From contig NZ_JASAUZ010000001.1 of NCBI RefSeq assembly GCF_030162935.1, forward strand, positions 434,001-498,000: 64,000 nt of DNA, written 5' to 3'. Origin of the DNA: Comamonas halotolerans (GTDB lineage Bacteria; Pseudomonadota; Gammaproteobacteria; Burkholderiales; Burkholderiaceae_C). Positions 39,172-48,169 of the stretch are shown here, in pieces (position 1 is the stretch's first letter; every line of letters begins with the position of its first letter). Both the position numbers and the translations under genes were made by a program. The notes beneath the pieces were generated by a model, which saw nothing but the letters and a program-made list of their open reading frames with translations, was not told where the DNA came from and did no database searches.

Positions 39172-40840
39172 GCTGCAAGCCTAAAGCACGAATGCGTTCC
39201 ACGTGCGCAATCAGGCTTCTTTCGGCCAACGTCCACAAGTCCTGAGGGGTATCTGTATAGGCCAGCGCCACCCAATCCCGCGTACTGCCGTCCGGTTTTT
39301 GCCGCATGGCAGCCAGCACCTTGGCCTCACGGGCCAGCCTATGGGCTTTGAGCTTGGCAATCACATCCAGGGCATTACCCAGAACATAGCCGTGAGCAGG
39401 TAACAAGAACTCCACGGAATCTTGCCTGCACAATGCAGCCAATTTATCCAGGCTGTCGATGTAATCGCGCATGTTGCCATCGGGCGTATTGATGATGGAT
39501 GTGCTGCCATTGAGTATGTGATCACCACTGAAGATCAAGGCATCTTCTTCCAGCAACAAGCACAGATGGTTGGCCGCATGGCCCGGCGTATGTACTGCGC
39601 GCAGTGTGTGCGTGACTGTGGGTTGATCATCAGCACCTGAGGCAGAAACAGACAAACGATCTCCATCCCTAAACACAACATCCGGAGAAAAACTGCTGCG
39701 GGGATGTGCCGTTGGAGCAGATGGCAAACCATAGATCAAAGGCTTGTTCAAACCGCGTTGCACGCAAAGCGACTGCAATAAAAAAGCACCTGGTGAATGG
39801 TCTATATGCGAGTGTGTGCACACAATGTGATGCACATTGCCCTCGGCCGCATCCAGCAAGCGCGCAACATGCACGGCATCCTCCGGCCCCGGGTCGATCG
39901 CGATATAGCCAGAAGAAGGCGTACCGACTAGATAGCTGTTGGTACCTGGGCCCGTCATGACATTAGCGTTTGCAGCCGTCAGTCTCAGGATGTTTTTGCG
40001 CAGTGGCACCGCACGTTCACTTTGCCAAAACAGCTCATGCAGGATTTGGCCATCAGGACAGACCATGGCCAGTTCGCCATAGGCGGCATCACTTTCCATG
40101 CACCGAAATTCCTTGCCCTGCATGCGACCTGCCCTCGGAGAGCTGACCCACAATGGCTTTAACTTGATCGCATCCAGCAGCGCTTGGGCAGATGGGTAGC
40201 CAGCCAAGCGCTCCAGAGTTCGCAAAGTGGGAAAAATCATCGGCATATTCCCCGCTCGGTGTCGCTCCAAGGCTTCCTGGGGGTTCACCCATACAGGCTC
40301 GAATTGCTCAGATTCATCCGCCACGGGTGTTTGCCCCTCTGGCATGCGTGCCACAAAAAATGGCACGGCAAAACGTTTGGGCAAATTACGGTCGGCCGTC
40401 CAGTGAGCCAACTGCCATACCTCGCGCACGTCAAGTTGCAATCCTCTACTCTCCAGCTGCGGCCATAGCGGTAGAGTGCGCACCATGGCATCCACATCAG
40501 CCTGCGTCGCAGCACGTCCATCCGCACAGGTGGCCAGCAGCACCCCCATCTCTTCCCAACTTTCGCGCAATGCAGCAATGGCCTCAGTCAGGGTTGCAGA
40601 GGACATGTCTGCTCGACACATGCTGTGTCCATGGGCTTGCCCGTCTTGCTCCTCAATGCCTCCGCCAGGGAAAACATACATGCCGGGCGCGAAACTGGCG
40701 CGCTCAGAGCGCCTTGTCATCAGCACCTCCCACCCTCCATTGGCGCGGTCGCGCAACAACAGCAAAGTAGAGGCATGCAAAGGCGTGGCTGGCACGCGTT
40801 GGGGGTAGAGCAATTGGTCGGTGCGCTTCATGGTCAGCAT
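39158..40840 (-). CDS. NUDIX hydrolase fused to a metallo-beta-lactamase-fold hydrolase
   Basis: A 560-residue two-domain protein. Residues about 20-240 form a NUDIX-like domain with a recognisable box: GGGIEEQ, then a long insert, then LRESWEEMGVLL. Residues about 275-540 form a metallo-beta-lactamase-fold hydrolase with the zinc motif CTHSHIDHSPGA, then VHTPGHAANHLCLLL and FSGDHILNGST. The MBL part is closest to the glyoxalase II/LACTB2-like group. The combination suggests hydrolysis of a nucleotide or CoA-linked ester, but the substrate is not known. ATG 40840 is taken; ATG 40831 is equally possible. Confidence 0.85.
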   Translation of the reverse strand: MLTMKRTDQLLYPQRVPATPLHASTLLLLRDRANGGWEVLMTRRSERASFAPGMYVFPGGGIEEQDGQAHGHSMCRADMSSATLTEAIAALRESWEEMGVLLATCADGRAATQADVDAMVRTLPLWPQLESRGLQLDVREVWQLAHWTADRNLPKRFAVPFFVARMPEGQTPVADESEQFEPVWVNPQEALERHRAGNMPMIFPTLRTLERLAGYPSAQALLDAIKLKPLWVSSPRAGRMQGKEFRCMESDAAYGELAMVCPDGQILHELFWQSERAVPLRKNILRLTAANANVMTGPGTNSYLVGTPSSGYIAIDPGPEDAVHVARLLDAAEGNVHHIVCTHSHIDHSPGAFLLQSLCVQRGLNKPLIYGLPSAPTAHPRSSFSPDVVFRDGDRLSVSASGADDQPTVTHTLRAVHTPGHAANHLCLLLEEDALIFSGDHILNGSTSIINTPDGNMRDYIDSLDKLAALCRQDSVEFLLPAHGYVLGNALDVIAKLKAHRLAREAKVLAAMRQKPDGSTRDWVALAYTDTPQDLWTLAERSLIAHVERIRALGLQHVND

Positions 40841-40987
40841 TATTAAGCGCGTTGCTTGCAGTGCTTGTCACCGGTTTAACGATGCCTCATACCGTCATTC
40901 GCATAAGCGGGCATATAGACATACATAAAACTAATGAAGAGCACTGCACAATGCCATCAATTGATTCATATCAGAGACTTTTCCTCC

Positions 40988-41998
40988 ATGCCATCTACTG
41001 CCCGTCGCGCCCTGTTCCGCACTGCTGCTGCCACCGCTTTGGCACTGGTCACCCTGCCTGTCAGCTTTGCAGCCACAGATGCTTCCAATTGGCCTGCTCA
41101 GCCCATCACCATGATCATGACCTTCAACGCAGGCTCTGGCGTGGATGTGGTGGCGCGCTTGATCCAGGAGCCCGTCTCCAAAATATTGGGCCAACCGGTC
41201 ATCATCGACTACAAGCCCGGCGCTGCAGGCAATATCGCCAGCGAATACGTATCCCGCGCCAGGCCCGATGGCTACACCATGGTATTTGGCACTGCAGCCA
41301 CGCACGGCACCAATGCAGCGCTCTATGCCAAGCTGCCTTTTGATGTGGAAGCCGATTTCACTCCTGTCTCGCCCGTGGTGACGGTCTCCAATGTGCTGAC
41401 GATCAATCCTGAAATCATCAAGGCCAACAACCTCAAAGAATTTGTCGACGAAATCAAAGCCAATCCGGGGAAATACAACTTTGCCTCCACCGGCAATGGC
41501 ACCGGCACCCATATGGCATTTGCAGAGCTGAACTGGCGCCTGGGCCTGGACATGGTGCATGTGCCCTACAAAGGCGGTCCTGACGCTATCACCGGCGTGT
41601 TGCGTGGTGAGGCTTGCTGCATCATGAACCAAGTACAAACCGTACTACCCCATGTGAAGTCCGGCAAGCTCAAACTGCTGGCAGCCAGCACCGCCGAGCG
41701 CATTGCCGCAGTCCCGGATGTCCCCCCCGTAGCAGAAAGCGACTTGCCAGGAACCAAGGGCTTTGACAGCGCCATCTGGTTTGGTATTTTTGCCCCCAAG
41801 GGCACACCTGCACCGATCGTTGCCAAATTCAACGCAGCTGTGCAGCAAGCCTTGCAACAACCCGAAATTCGCCAGCGTCTGGAGAGCACCGGGAATAGCC
41901 TGCGACTGGAAAGTCCTGAACAATTCAAAAAGACCGTGCACGACAACCGCAAGAGCCAGGCAGAAATCGTAAAGGCTGCCAAGATCGTGATCCAGTGA
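40988..41998 (+). CDS. Bug-family (TctC-like) periplasmic solute-binding protein
   Basis: A 336-residue protein with an export signal (STARRALFRTAAATALALV...SFAA; the twin Arg makes Tat export possible). The mature part has the Bug family features WPAQPITMIMTFNAGSGVDVVARLI, IIDYKPGAAGNIASEYVSRARPDGYT and FAPKGTPAPIVAKFNAAV. Bug proteins bind small carboxylates for tripartite tricarboxylate transporters or for sensing, and the Burkholderiales carry many without transporter genes nearby. None is seen here. The ATG at 40988 is chosen because it starts the signal peptide. Confidence 0.88.
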   Translation: MPSTARRALFRTAAATALALVTLPVSFAATDASNWPAQPITMIMTFNAGSGVDVVARLIQEPVSKILGQPVIIDYKPGAAGNIASEYVSRARPDGYTMVFGTAATHGTNAALYAKLPFDVEADFTPVSPVVTVSNVLTINPEIIKANNLKEFVDEIKANPGKYNFASTGNGTGTHMAFAELNWRLGLDMVHVPYKGGPDAITGVLRGEACCIMNQVQTVLPHVKSGKLKLLAASTAERIAAVPDVPPVAESDLPGTKGFDSAIWFGIFAPKGTPAPIVAKFNAAVQQALQQPEIRQRLESTGNSLRLESPEQFKKTVHDNRKSQAEIVKAAKIVIQ

Positions 41999-42013
41999 TC
42001 ACTGATTCAGAGT

Positions 42014-42047
42014 CATAAAAAAACCGCCTTTCGGGCGGTTTTTTTAT
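42014..42047. terminator. bidirectional terminator shared by the Bug gene and rnpB
   Basis: CCGCC, loop of about five bases, GGCGG, with seven A on the left and seven T on the right. It ends the Bug gene on the plus strand and rnpB, whose 3' end lies about 16 bases away, on the minus strand. Confidence 0.88.
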
Positions 42048-42062
42048 GGGGATTCCAAAATT

Positions 42063-42402
42063 GTGAAGTTCGCCGATAAGCCGGATTCTGTGCACAGCGG
42101 TGACCCGCTGCGTGACTGTCATTACTCTGGGCTGGGAGTCGCCCCACCAGCTCGATGCTACCTACCCGCACACTCCGGGGGCCCCGTCAACGTGTGCCTA
42201 CTTGGTATTGCTGCGCGTAGAGATTGCCCGTTTCACCCGGGCCGGTTTACCTTGCGGTACGCCTGCCCGACTACGTCTCTGTTGCTCTGATCCTCACCTC
42301 ACGGTGGACAGCCGTTAGCTGCTACGCTGCCCTATGCAGTCCGGACGTTCCTCCAGTGCCGTGTTTCCACGATTGCACCAGCGACAGTCTGGCGAACTTC
42401 AC
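42063..42402 (-). ncRNA. rnpB: RNase P RNA, bacterial class A
   Basis: About 340 nt. The 5' end GTGAAGTTCGCC pairs perfectly over 12 bases with the 3' end GGCGAACTTCAC, forming helix P1. Universally conserved parts are present on the minus strand: GAGGAACGTCCGGACT (CR-I region), GAGGATCAGAGCAACAGAGA-like core sequence, and near the 3' end ACAGAATCCGGCTTATCGGC. RNase P RNA is the catalytic subunit that matures tRNA 5' ends with the RnpA protein. Open frames on either strand across it are accidental. Confidence 0.95.
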
Positions 42403-42409
42403 GCCTTCC

Positions 42410-42438
42410 ATTATCGCCTATATGACTGCGTCTTTCAG
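42410..42438 (-). promoter_or_regulatory. sigma-70-type promoter of rnpB
   Basis: On the minus strand CTGAAA (42438-42433, four of six to TTGACA), a 17-base spacer, then GATAAT (42415-42410, five of six to TATAAT). RNA start is expected seven or eight bases on, which is exactly the inferred rnpB 5' end at 42402. The -35 element overlaps the stop codon of the small ORF upstream. Confidence 0.65.
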
Positions 42439-42605
42439 TGATTCGAAAGTACGTAAATGTTGTAGACGATTAATGCCATCAATCCGGTCACACCCAAAAA
42501 CATGAGTGCAGGTGCCCAGACTTTGTGCTCACGCATTGAAAAACCCGCCAGCAATGCAACACAGGTCACGGTCATAAGAATCATGTTGATATGGAGAAGA
42601 CTCAT
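42435..42605 (-). CDS. 56-residue membrane protein, unknown
   Basis: Beginning MSLLHINMILMTVTCVALL, this short frame encodes two hydrophobic helices separated by SMREHKVWAP and ends YNIYVLSNH. I do not recognise a characterised family. It sits directly upstream of rnpB on the same strand, so that its stop codon lies in the rnpB -35 element. The ribosome site is weak. Two-helix composition with a charged turn makes it more likely real than random, but the evidence is composition only. Confidence 0.5.
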   Translation of the reverse strand: MSLLHINMILMTVTCVALLAGFSMREHKVWAPALMFLGVTGLMALIVYNIYVLSNH

Positions 42606-42863
42606 TGAAATACTTTCATTGACTGGCTGTTACACCCAGTATCGACCAAGGTCTTACAAATACCTATATCCCTCGGTATTGCCTCAATCAAACCGTCGGC
42701 TTATGCCAGCAAAAAAACCGGGCACCGGCAGCCGCTGTCGTGACTGAAGCTTTGCAATCGCATGTTGCATTCAACAGAGCATCACGGCATATTCATATCG
42801 CCACGGGTAGGAACGAGTCAGTCAAAATGAATACTTCAGCCCTAACCCTTTCTAGGAGACGCA

Positions 42864-43784
42864 ATGAAATTCGACAACATCCTCCAAACCATTGGCAACA
42901 CCCCCGTGGTTCGAATCAACCGCGTATTTGGCGCTGGCGCCAATGTGTGGATCAAGTCGGAGCGCGGCAACCCAGGAGGCTCCATCAAAGACCGTATTGC
43001 GCTGTCCATGGTGGAGGCAGCTGAAAAGTCAGGTGCACTCAAACCGGGTGGCGTGATCATTGAACCCACCAGCGGCAACACCGGTGTTGGATTGGCGCTG
43101 GTAGCCGCGGTCAAAGGCTACAAGCTGATCCTGGTGATGCCTGAGAGCATGTCTCTGGAGCGCCGCCGCCTGATGCTGGCCTATGGGGCCACCTTTGACC
43201 TGACGCCGAAGGAAAAAGGCATGAAAGGCGCCATTGCACGCGCCGAAGAGTTGGCTGCCCAAACGCCGGGAGCCTGGGTGCCCCAACAGTTTGAAAACCC
43301 CGCCAATGTGGCGGTGCACGAAGCCACTACTGCCCAGGAAATCCTTGCTGATTTCCCCGATGGTCTGGACGTCTTGATCACTGGCGTCGGCACTGGCGGC
43401 CATCTCTCGGGGGTAGCCAAAGTCCTCAAAGCCAAATTCCCCAACCTCAAGGTATTTGCCGTAGAACCTGCTGCCTCACCCGTGATTTCTGGTGGCAGCC
43501 CAGCCCCTCACCCTATTCAAGGCATTGGTGCAGGCTTCATTCCGAAAAACCTGGATGTCAATTTGCTGGATGGCGTCATTCAGGTGGAAGGAGAGCCTGC
43601 GCGTGAATATGCCCGCCGCGCGGCCGCTCTGGAAGGTCTGCTGGTCGGCATTTCTTCCGGTGCGACGCTGGCAGCAATTGCCCAGAAACTGCCAGAGTTG
43701 CCTGCCAACGCCAAAGTTTTGGGCTTTGCTTATGACACGGGAGAACGCTATCTGTCAGTTGAAGGCTTTTTGCCCAACGCATAA
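42864..43784 (+). CDS. cysK: cysteine synthase (O-acetylserine sulfhydrylase A)
   Basis: A 306-residue PLP enzyme that makes cysteine from O-acetylserine and sulfide. The PLP Lys is in [14 protein letters not shown], the substrate loop is [12 protein letters not shown], the phosphate-binding loop is [11 protein letters not shown], and YDTGERYLS ends the protein. The [11 protein letters not shown] start and the overall length fit CysK rather than CysM, although assignment between the two is by resemblance. GGAG lies upstream of the ATG. A terminator follows the stop. Confidence 0.92.
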   Translation: MKFDNILQTIGNTPVVRINRVFGAGANVWIKSERGNPGGSIKDRIALSMVEAAEKSGALKPGGVIIEPTSGNTGVGLALVAAVKGYKLILVMPESMSLERRRLMLAYGATFDLTPKEKGMKGAIARAEELAAQTPGAWVPQQFENPANVAVHEATTAQEILADFPDGLDVLITGVGTGGHLSGVAKVLKAKFPNLKVFAVEPAASPVISGGSPAPHPIQGIGAGFIPKNLDVNLLDGVIQVEGEPAREYARRAAALEGLLVGISSGATLAAIAQKLPELPANAKVLGFAYDTGERYLSVEGFLPNA

Positions 43785-43804
43785 ACCCCGACAGTGCTGA
43801 CACA

Positions 43805-43834
43805 GCCGCCGCATACTTCGCGGCGGTTTTTTTT
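43805..43834 (+). terminator. rho-independent terminator after cysK
   Basis: CCGCCGC, seven-base loop, GCGGCGG and a run of eight T, 20 bases after the cysK stop. Confidence 0.88.
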
Positions 43835-43928
43835 ATGCCTTGCGCATCCAGTCCATTGCGATGGAGCTGTACCCACCCATGTTTCCATATCAATGGACCG
43901 GATTCACTCCTGTCCACCCAGATAACGT

Positions 43929-43952
43929 ATGCCTGCAGCATGCTGCAGGCAT
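43929..43952. repeat. 24-base perfect palindrome
   Basis: The core is GCCTGCAGCATGCTGCAGGC, extended by AT on each side. It is perfectly symmetric with no unpaired centre, so it may fold as a 10-base-pair hairpin with loop CATG. It lies eight bases past the stop of the DUF3617 gene (minus strand). It lacks a T run on the minus strand, so it is not a classic terminator. Confidence 0.75.
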
Positions 43953-43960
43953 GACATTGC

Positions 43961-44485
43961 CTATTTTTCGCAAGATCCCAAACGCTCAAAATATTGAGTC
44001 ATGTGTGCTTTGCTGTCATTCGTTGGATTGTGCATGCGCAAACTGACACGGTAAGCCTGTGGCGATACCGATGTCACCTCCAGTACCCCCAATGCCTCAA
44101 CCGAGCCCAGTGGCGCACAATGCATATGCAGTTCAGCCCGGGTGGCTTCGTTGCTCACCAACCCACTGCTGCAGTGACCGTCTTGCAACTGCAAGCTCAG
44201 CAAATAATCATCCATGTCCTTGGAGCTGGTACAAACATCAGTCCTGACCGACTCCTGCCAACTGGACTCCAGGGTTTCACGCCACAAACCATCTTCCATG
44301 GCCTCCATTACCCGCAAGCTACTGTGCGCTTGCGGCTGTGCCGCAGCCTCCCACATCCCCAGACAGGCCCACACGGCAACACCCCACGCCACAAAGTGCT
44401 TGCGCAGCTTGCAAGCCAGGTCCGCGCCCGCTTGATCCTGCGCCTCCGATGAGGCGTTATTGCGCCCAATACCAGTCCATATCAT
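43961..44485 (-). CDS. DUF3617-like secreted protein
   Basis: About 174 residues. The C-terminal 140 resemble DUF3617 periplasmic proteins: EDGLWRETLESSWQ (the usual 'pGlWe' start), a Cys in DVCTSSKDMDDYLL, HCSSGLV, LHMHCAPLGSVEALG and ending FERLGSC. A hydrophobic segment (FVAWGVAVWACLGMWEAAAQ) looks like a signal peptide. The start is uncertain. ATG 44485 leaves 28 residues before it, the GTG in that segment is another option, and the frame continues upstream into Cys-rich, probably non-coding sequence. Function unknown. Confidence 0.6.
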   Translation of the reverse strand: MIWTGIGRNNASSEAQDQAGADLACKLRKHFVAWGVAVWACLGMWEAAAQPQAHSSLRVMEAMEDGLWRETLESSWQESVRTDVCTSSKDMDDYLLSLQLQDGHCSSGLVSNEATRAELHMHCAPLGSVEALGVLEVTSVSPQAYRVSLRMHNPTNDSKAHMTQYFERLGSCEK

Positions 44486-44866
44486 CCGGGCGATCTTAAA
44501 GCCCCCTTCCACACAGACAGTCTTGCGCAAGCATCCATTGCCCCCATGCTGTGTTTTGACTGATGCAGCACCAGAAAACATGTTTTTGCCGCCCCCAGCC
44601 ACGCGACACATCGAGGATCTGTTCACGCCCTGCACGTATGTACAACCAAGGCAATCGTCGTGCTCATCGCAAAGTCCTACTGAGGATGGACAGTGATGCC
44701 GGCGCAAACAACCGCAACTCGAACTCGTACAGTGGTTCGAAAAAGTCGTGCACACCTGCCGAAAGTGGCTCTAAAGCCTCATGGGATGCTGGGCATCCGA
44801 CAATGCTGACCAGCATGGACAAGATCCACCTACGATGGTGGCTTCGGAGACTTGGAGACCCGCCCT
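44486..44866. other. 381-base divergent intergenic region
   Basis: It lies between the DUF3617-like gene (-) and the ABC exporter (+). I see no gene. The reading frame that extends the DUF3617 gene through here encodes a Cys- and His-rich sequence unlike the family. Promoters for both genes are expected, but none is clear enough to mark. Confidence 0.45.
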
Positions 44867-46711
44867 GTGTTCGGTTTTTTTGAAAAGCGCATTCCCCCTT
44901 ACCCAACTGCCGAGCCGCAGTTGCCCCCCACAGGTTTTATTGCCTTTCTGTGGGCTTGTACACGCAGCATGCGCGGCTGGCTTGTGCTGCTCACAGTCAC
45001 GAGCGCCATGCTATCCATGTACGAGGCGTTTTTGTTCGCCGTCATGAGCCGGGTGGTGAACTGGATGTCAACAACCCCTGCAGCGCAGTTCTTTGAAGTG
45101 CAGCGCGGCAGCCTGATGGGCATCGCGGCCATCTTGCTGGGCTCTATTGCACTTTTGGCCCTGCACACCATGGTCATGCACCAGGTGCTGGCCATCAATT
45201 TTCCAATGCGCATGCGCTGGGTGTTCCACCGGCTGATGCTCGGCCAGAGCATGTCGTTCTACGCCGATGAATTTGCGGGCCGCATCACCACCAAGATCAT
45301 GCAAACCGCGCTGGCTGTGCGCGAGGTGGTGTTCATTGTCGTTGACGTGCTGGTCGGTGTGGCGGTGTACTTCATCAGCATCTTGCTGCTGGCAGGCAGT
45401 TTTGATGCGTATTTGCTACTGCCTTTTGGCATCTGGCTGCTGTGCTACATGCTGGCCTGCTGGTACTTTGTGCCACGCCTGGGCCAGATCGGCAAAGAGC
45501 AGGCCGACGCGCGTTCCCTCATGACGGGCCGTGTGACCGATGCCTATACCAACATCGCCACCGTCAAGCTATTTGCCCATACCCGCCGTGAAGCGGAATA
45601 CGCACGCAGCGCCATGGATGACTTCAAGAAGACGGGCTATGCACAGATGCGTCTGGTCAGCCTGTTTGAACTGACCAACCACACGCTCATCACCTTGCTG
45701 ATTCTGAGCAGCGCAGGCACAGCACTGTGGTTGTGGGGCAATGGTCAAGCGGGGGCCGGTGTGGTGGCTGCCGTGATTGCCATGGCACTGCGCGTGTCTG
45801 GCTACTCGCACTGGGTCATGTGGCAAATGACGGGCTTGTTTGAAAATGTGGGCACCATCCAGGATGGCATCACCACGCTGTCCAAGCCGCGCACCATTGT
45901 CGATGCGCCCAATGCACAGCCGCTGCACGTTACGCAAGGCGCCATTGCATTTGAGAACGTGAGTTTTGGCTACAAGGACGGTGGCAAAAAGGTCATTGAT
46001 GGGCTGAATTTGCACATCCGCCCCGGCGAGCGCATTGGCCTGATTGGGCGCTCTGGCGCGGGCAAGTCCACATTGGTGAATTTGCTGCTTCGCTTTCATG
46101 AAGCGCAAAGTGGGCGCATCACCATTGATGGACAAGACATCACCCAGGTCACGCAAGACAGTTTGCGCAGTGCCATTGGCATGGTCACACAGGACACCTC
46201 GCTGTTGCACCGTTCCATGCGCGAGAACATTCTCTATGGCCGACCAGATGCCACTGAGGCACAAATGCTCGCTGCCGCGGAACGCGCTGAAGCCGCTGAA
46301 TTTATTGACACCCTGACCGACCGCCATGGCCGCAGCGGCTATGACGCCCAGGTAGGGGAGCGCGGTGTCAAGCTCTCGGGTGGCCAGCGTCAGCGCGTTG
46401 CGATTGCACGCGTCATGCTCAAGGATGCGCCCATCCTGCTGCTCGACGAAGCCACCAGTGCCCTGGACAGCGAAGTGGAGGCGGCCATCCAGCAAAGTCT
46501 GGACAGCCTGATGCAGGGCAAAACGGTCATCGCCATTGCGCACCGTCTTTCCACAATTGCCGCCATGGATCGCCTCATCATCATGGACAAGGGACAGATC
46601 GTGGAAGAAGGCACTCATCAGCAATTGCTGCAACTGGGAGGCATTTACGCCAAACTCTGGGCTCACCAAAGCGGCGGTTTTTTGAGCGAACCAACCGAAG
46701 GTCAGCTGTAA
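44867..46711 (+). CDS. ABC exporter, fused membrane and ATPase domains
   Basis: A 614-residue half-transporter. The N-terminal membrane domain has six helices (about residues 25-310). The ATPase domain has a complete set of motifs: Walker A IGRSGAGKSTLVNLL, Q-loop VTQDTSLLHRSM, signature KLSGGQRQRVAIAR, Walker B ILLLDEATSALD and the H-loop AHRLSTIAAMD. It belongs to the MsbA/MDR-like exporters, which move lipids or drugs; the substrate is not evident. Two half-transporters should pair as a homodimer, as no partner is nearby. GTG at 44867 (MFGFFEKR) is preferred over the TTG at 44852. Confidence 0.9.
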   Translation: MFGFFEKRIPPYPTAEPQLPPTGFIAFLWACTRSMRGWLVLLTVTSAMLSMYEAFLFAVMSRVVNWMSTTPAAQFFEVQRGSLMGIAAILLGSIALLALHTMVMHQVLAINFPMRMRWVFHRLMLGQSMSFYADEFAGRITTKIMQTALAVREVVFIVVDVLVGVAVYFISILLLAGSFDAYLLLPFGIWLLCYMLACWYFVPRLGQIGKEQADARSLMTGRVTDAYTNIATVKLFAHTRREAEYARSAMDDFKKTGYAQMRLVSLFELTNHTLITLLILSSAGTALWLWGNGQAGAGVVAAVIAMALRVSGYSHWVMWQMTGLFENVGTIQDGITTLSKPRTIVDAPNAQPLHVTQGAIAFENVSFGYKDGGKKVIDGLNLHIRPGERIGLIGRSGAGKSTLVNLLLRFHEAQSGRITIDGQDITQVTQDSLRSAIGMVTQDTSLLHRSMRENILYGRPDATEAQMLAAAERAEAAEFIDTLTDRHGRSGYDAQVGERGVKLSGGQRQRVAIARVMLKDAPILLLDEATSALDSEVEAAIQQSLDSLMQGKTVIAIAHRLSTIAAMDRLIIMDKGQIVEEGTHQQLLQLGGIYAKLWAHQSGGFLSEPTEGQL

Positions 46712-46944
46712 TTCACAGTCTGATCAGGTCTTTCTTGCCCGCTTGCACGCGACACCCATCGCTAGCAAGGTGCAACTTCACCCGACATATGCGCACATTG
46801 AAGCACAGGCATTCAATGCGGATGCAACAGCACTGCGTGAGCCAGCCATGAACATGGCCTGTGTTTGATCTTCATGCTGGACAGTGTGATGTCGGACTTC
46901 ATATCGTGTTCAATCTCACAACTCTGCGCTTTATTGGCACCGTC

Positions 46945-47199
46945 ATGAACACCTCCTCCACCCTGCCTGAGTACCTGCATATTTTTGGCGAAGACGGTCC
47001 TGTATCCATTCTGGTTTATGGCCCTGCCGGACTGCTGCCACTGCCTGCTCGCGCAATCAGCGCTGAAGATATTGCCTGGCTGGTTAGTCCTGACGGTCAA
47101 TTGCTGCGCACAGAGATGAGTTTTGCAGGCGAAGTCATGCAATTGCAGCGCTGTGAGCTAAACCCCACGCTGCAATGCATCAACCTGTTTGTTTTGTAA
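46945..47199 (+). CDS. short hypothetical protein
   Basis: An 84-residue frame beginning MNTSSTLPEYLHIFGEDGPVS, with mixed alpha/beta composition and no signal peptide or membrane segment. I do not recognise a family. It ends seven bases before the convergent Bug gene. Composition looks protein-like (balanced residues, no low complexity), but a minus-strand frame overlaps it and no strong ribosome site is seen. Confidence 0.45.
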   Translation: MNTSSTLPEYLHIFGEDGPVSILVYGPAGLLPLPARAISAEDIAWLVSPDGQLLRTEMSFAGEVMQLQRCELNPTLQCINLFVL

Positions 47200-47206
47200 A
47201 GCGCAC

Positions 47207-48169
47207 TCACTCCAGACCAATACCCTGGACAATCTCCTTTTCCTGGGCAAAAGCCTGTCTGGCGAATGCAGCATAGGCCTTGTGATCACGGTAATCCGTG
47301 CGAATACCGTAGTTGGCAACCACCTGTTTGAACGCAGGGTCATCCATGGCAGCTTTGACTGCTTGATCCAGCTTGCGTACCACATCCTGTGGCAATCCCT
47401 TGGGTCCGGCAATGCCCAATGGGGAAGGCACATCAAAGTCATAACCAGCTTCGCGGAACGTTGGCACATTGGCAAACGCCTCGGGACGGCGGTCCGACGC
47501 TGTAGCCAGCGCACGCACTTTACCTGCCTGGACTTGCGGCAAGATGCTGTTGGCAAAAATCGCAGATTTGATGTGCCCGCCTGATAAGGCATTGATGGCG
47601 TCAGCATCTCCTTTGAACGGGGCGTGGTTGAGTTGGATTCCGGTCTTTTTTTCCAGCAAGGCCATGGCCACATGGTTGGCCGTGAACTTCCCGGGCGTGC
47701 CGTAATCCATCTGCCCTGGATGCTGTCTGGCCCAGGCCACATAGTCCTGAACCGTTTGAATAGGCGAATTGGCAGGTACGGTCAGAATGAAGTCATATGT
47801 CATGAATGAGGCGATGTAGCTCAAATCCTGAACCGGGTCATAGGCCACTTTCTGGATATAGGGCTGGCGGAAAATGCCCACAGGAGCCAGTGTCAGGCGA
47901 TAACCGTCCGGCTTCGCAGTCAACATGTCCACAACTCCCATGGCGCCAGCCGCCCCGGCCTTGTTTTCCACCACCACGGTCTGCCCCAGTGCCTTGCCCA
48001 TCCCCATGCCCAAAGCACGTGCAATCACATCAGTCACTCCACCGGGGCCGTAGGGCACAATCAGCGTGATGGGTTTATTGGGAAAACTCTCGGCCTGCGC
48101 ATGCGCTGTCCCCATGCTCCAGCTGGCTGCCAAAGCCACAGCCCCCAAAGTCCAGAAACGTCGTTGCAT
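47207..48169 (-). CDS. Bug-family (TctC-like) periplasmic solute-binding protein
   Basis: A 320-residue exported protein with signal MQRRFWTLGAVALAASWSM...AHAQA. Family motifs are SFPNKPITLIVPYGPGGVTDVIARALG, VVVENKAGAAGAMGVVDMLTAKPDGYRL and GIAGPKGLPQDVVRKLD. AGGAG lies just before the ATG at 48169. No TctAB transporter is nearby, so it is an orphan receptor like the one at 40988-41998, from which it differs in sequence. Confidence 0.9.
   Translation of the reverse strand: MQRRFWTLGAVALAASWSMGTAHAQAESFPNKPITLIVPYGPGGVTDVIARALGMGMGKALGQTVVVENKAGAAGAMGVVDMLTAKPDGYRLTLAPVGIFRQPYIQKVAYDPVQDLSYIASFMTYDFILTVPANSPIQTVQDYVAWARQHPGQMDYGTPGKFTANHVAMALLEKKTGIQLNHAPFKGDADAINALSGGHIKSAIFANSILPQVQAGKVRALATASDRRPEAFANVPTFREAGYDFDVPSPLGIAGPKGLPQDVVRKLDQAVKAAMDDPAFKQVVANYGIRTDYRDHKAYAAFARQAFAQEKEIVQGIGLE

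Noticed and set aside
42063..42505. Several short plus-strand frames
   Set aside because: They lie on the antisense strand of rnpB, whose conserved sequence and P1 pairing explain this region.
42765..42793. Possible cysK promoter TTGCAT, 17 bases, CATATT
   Set aside because: Only three and four of six consensus positions match; spacing is right but the match is too weak to annotate.
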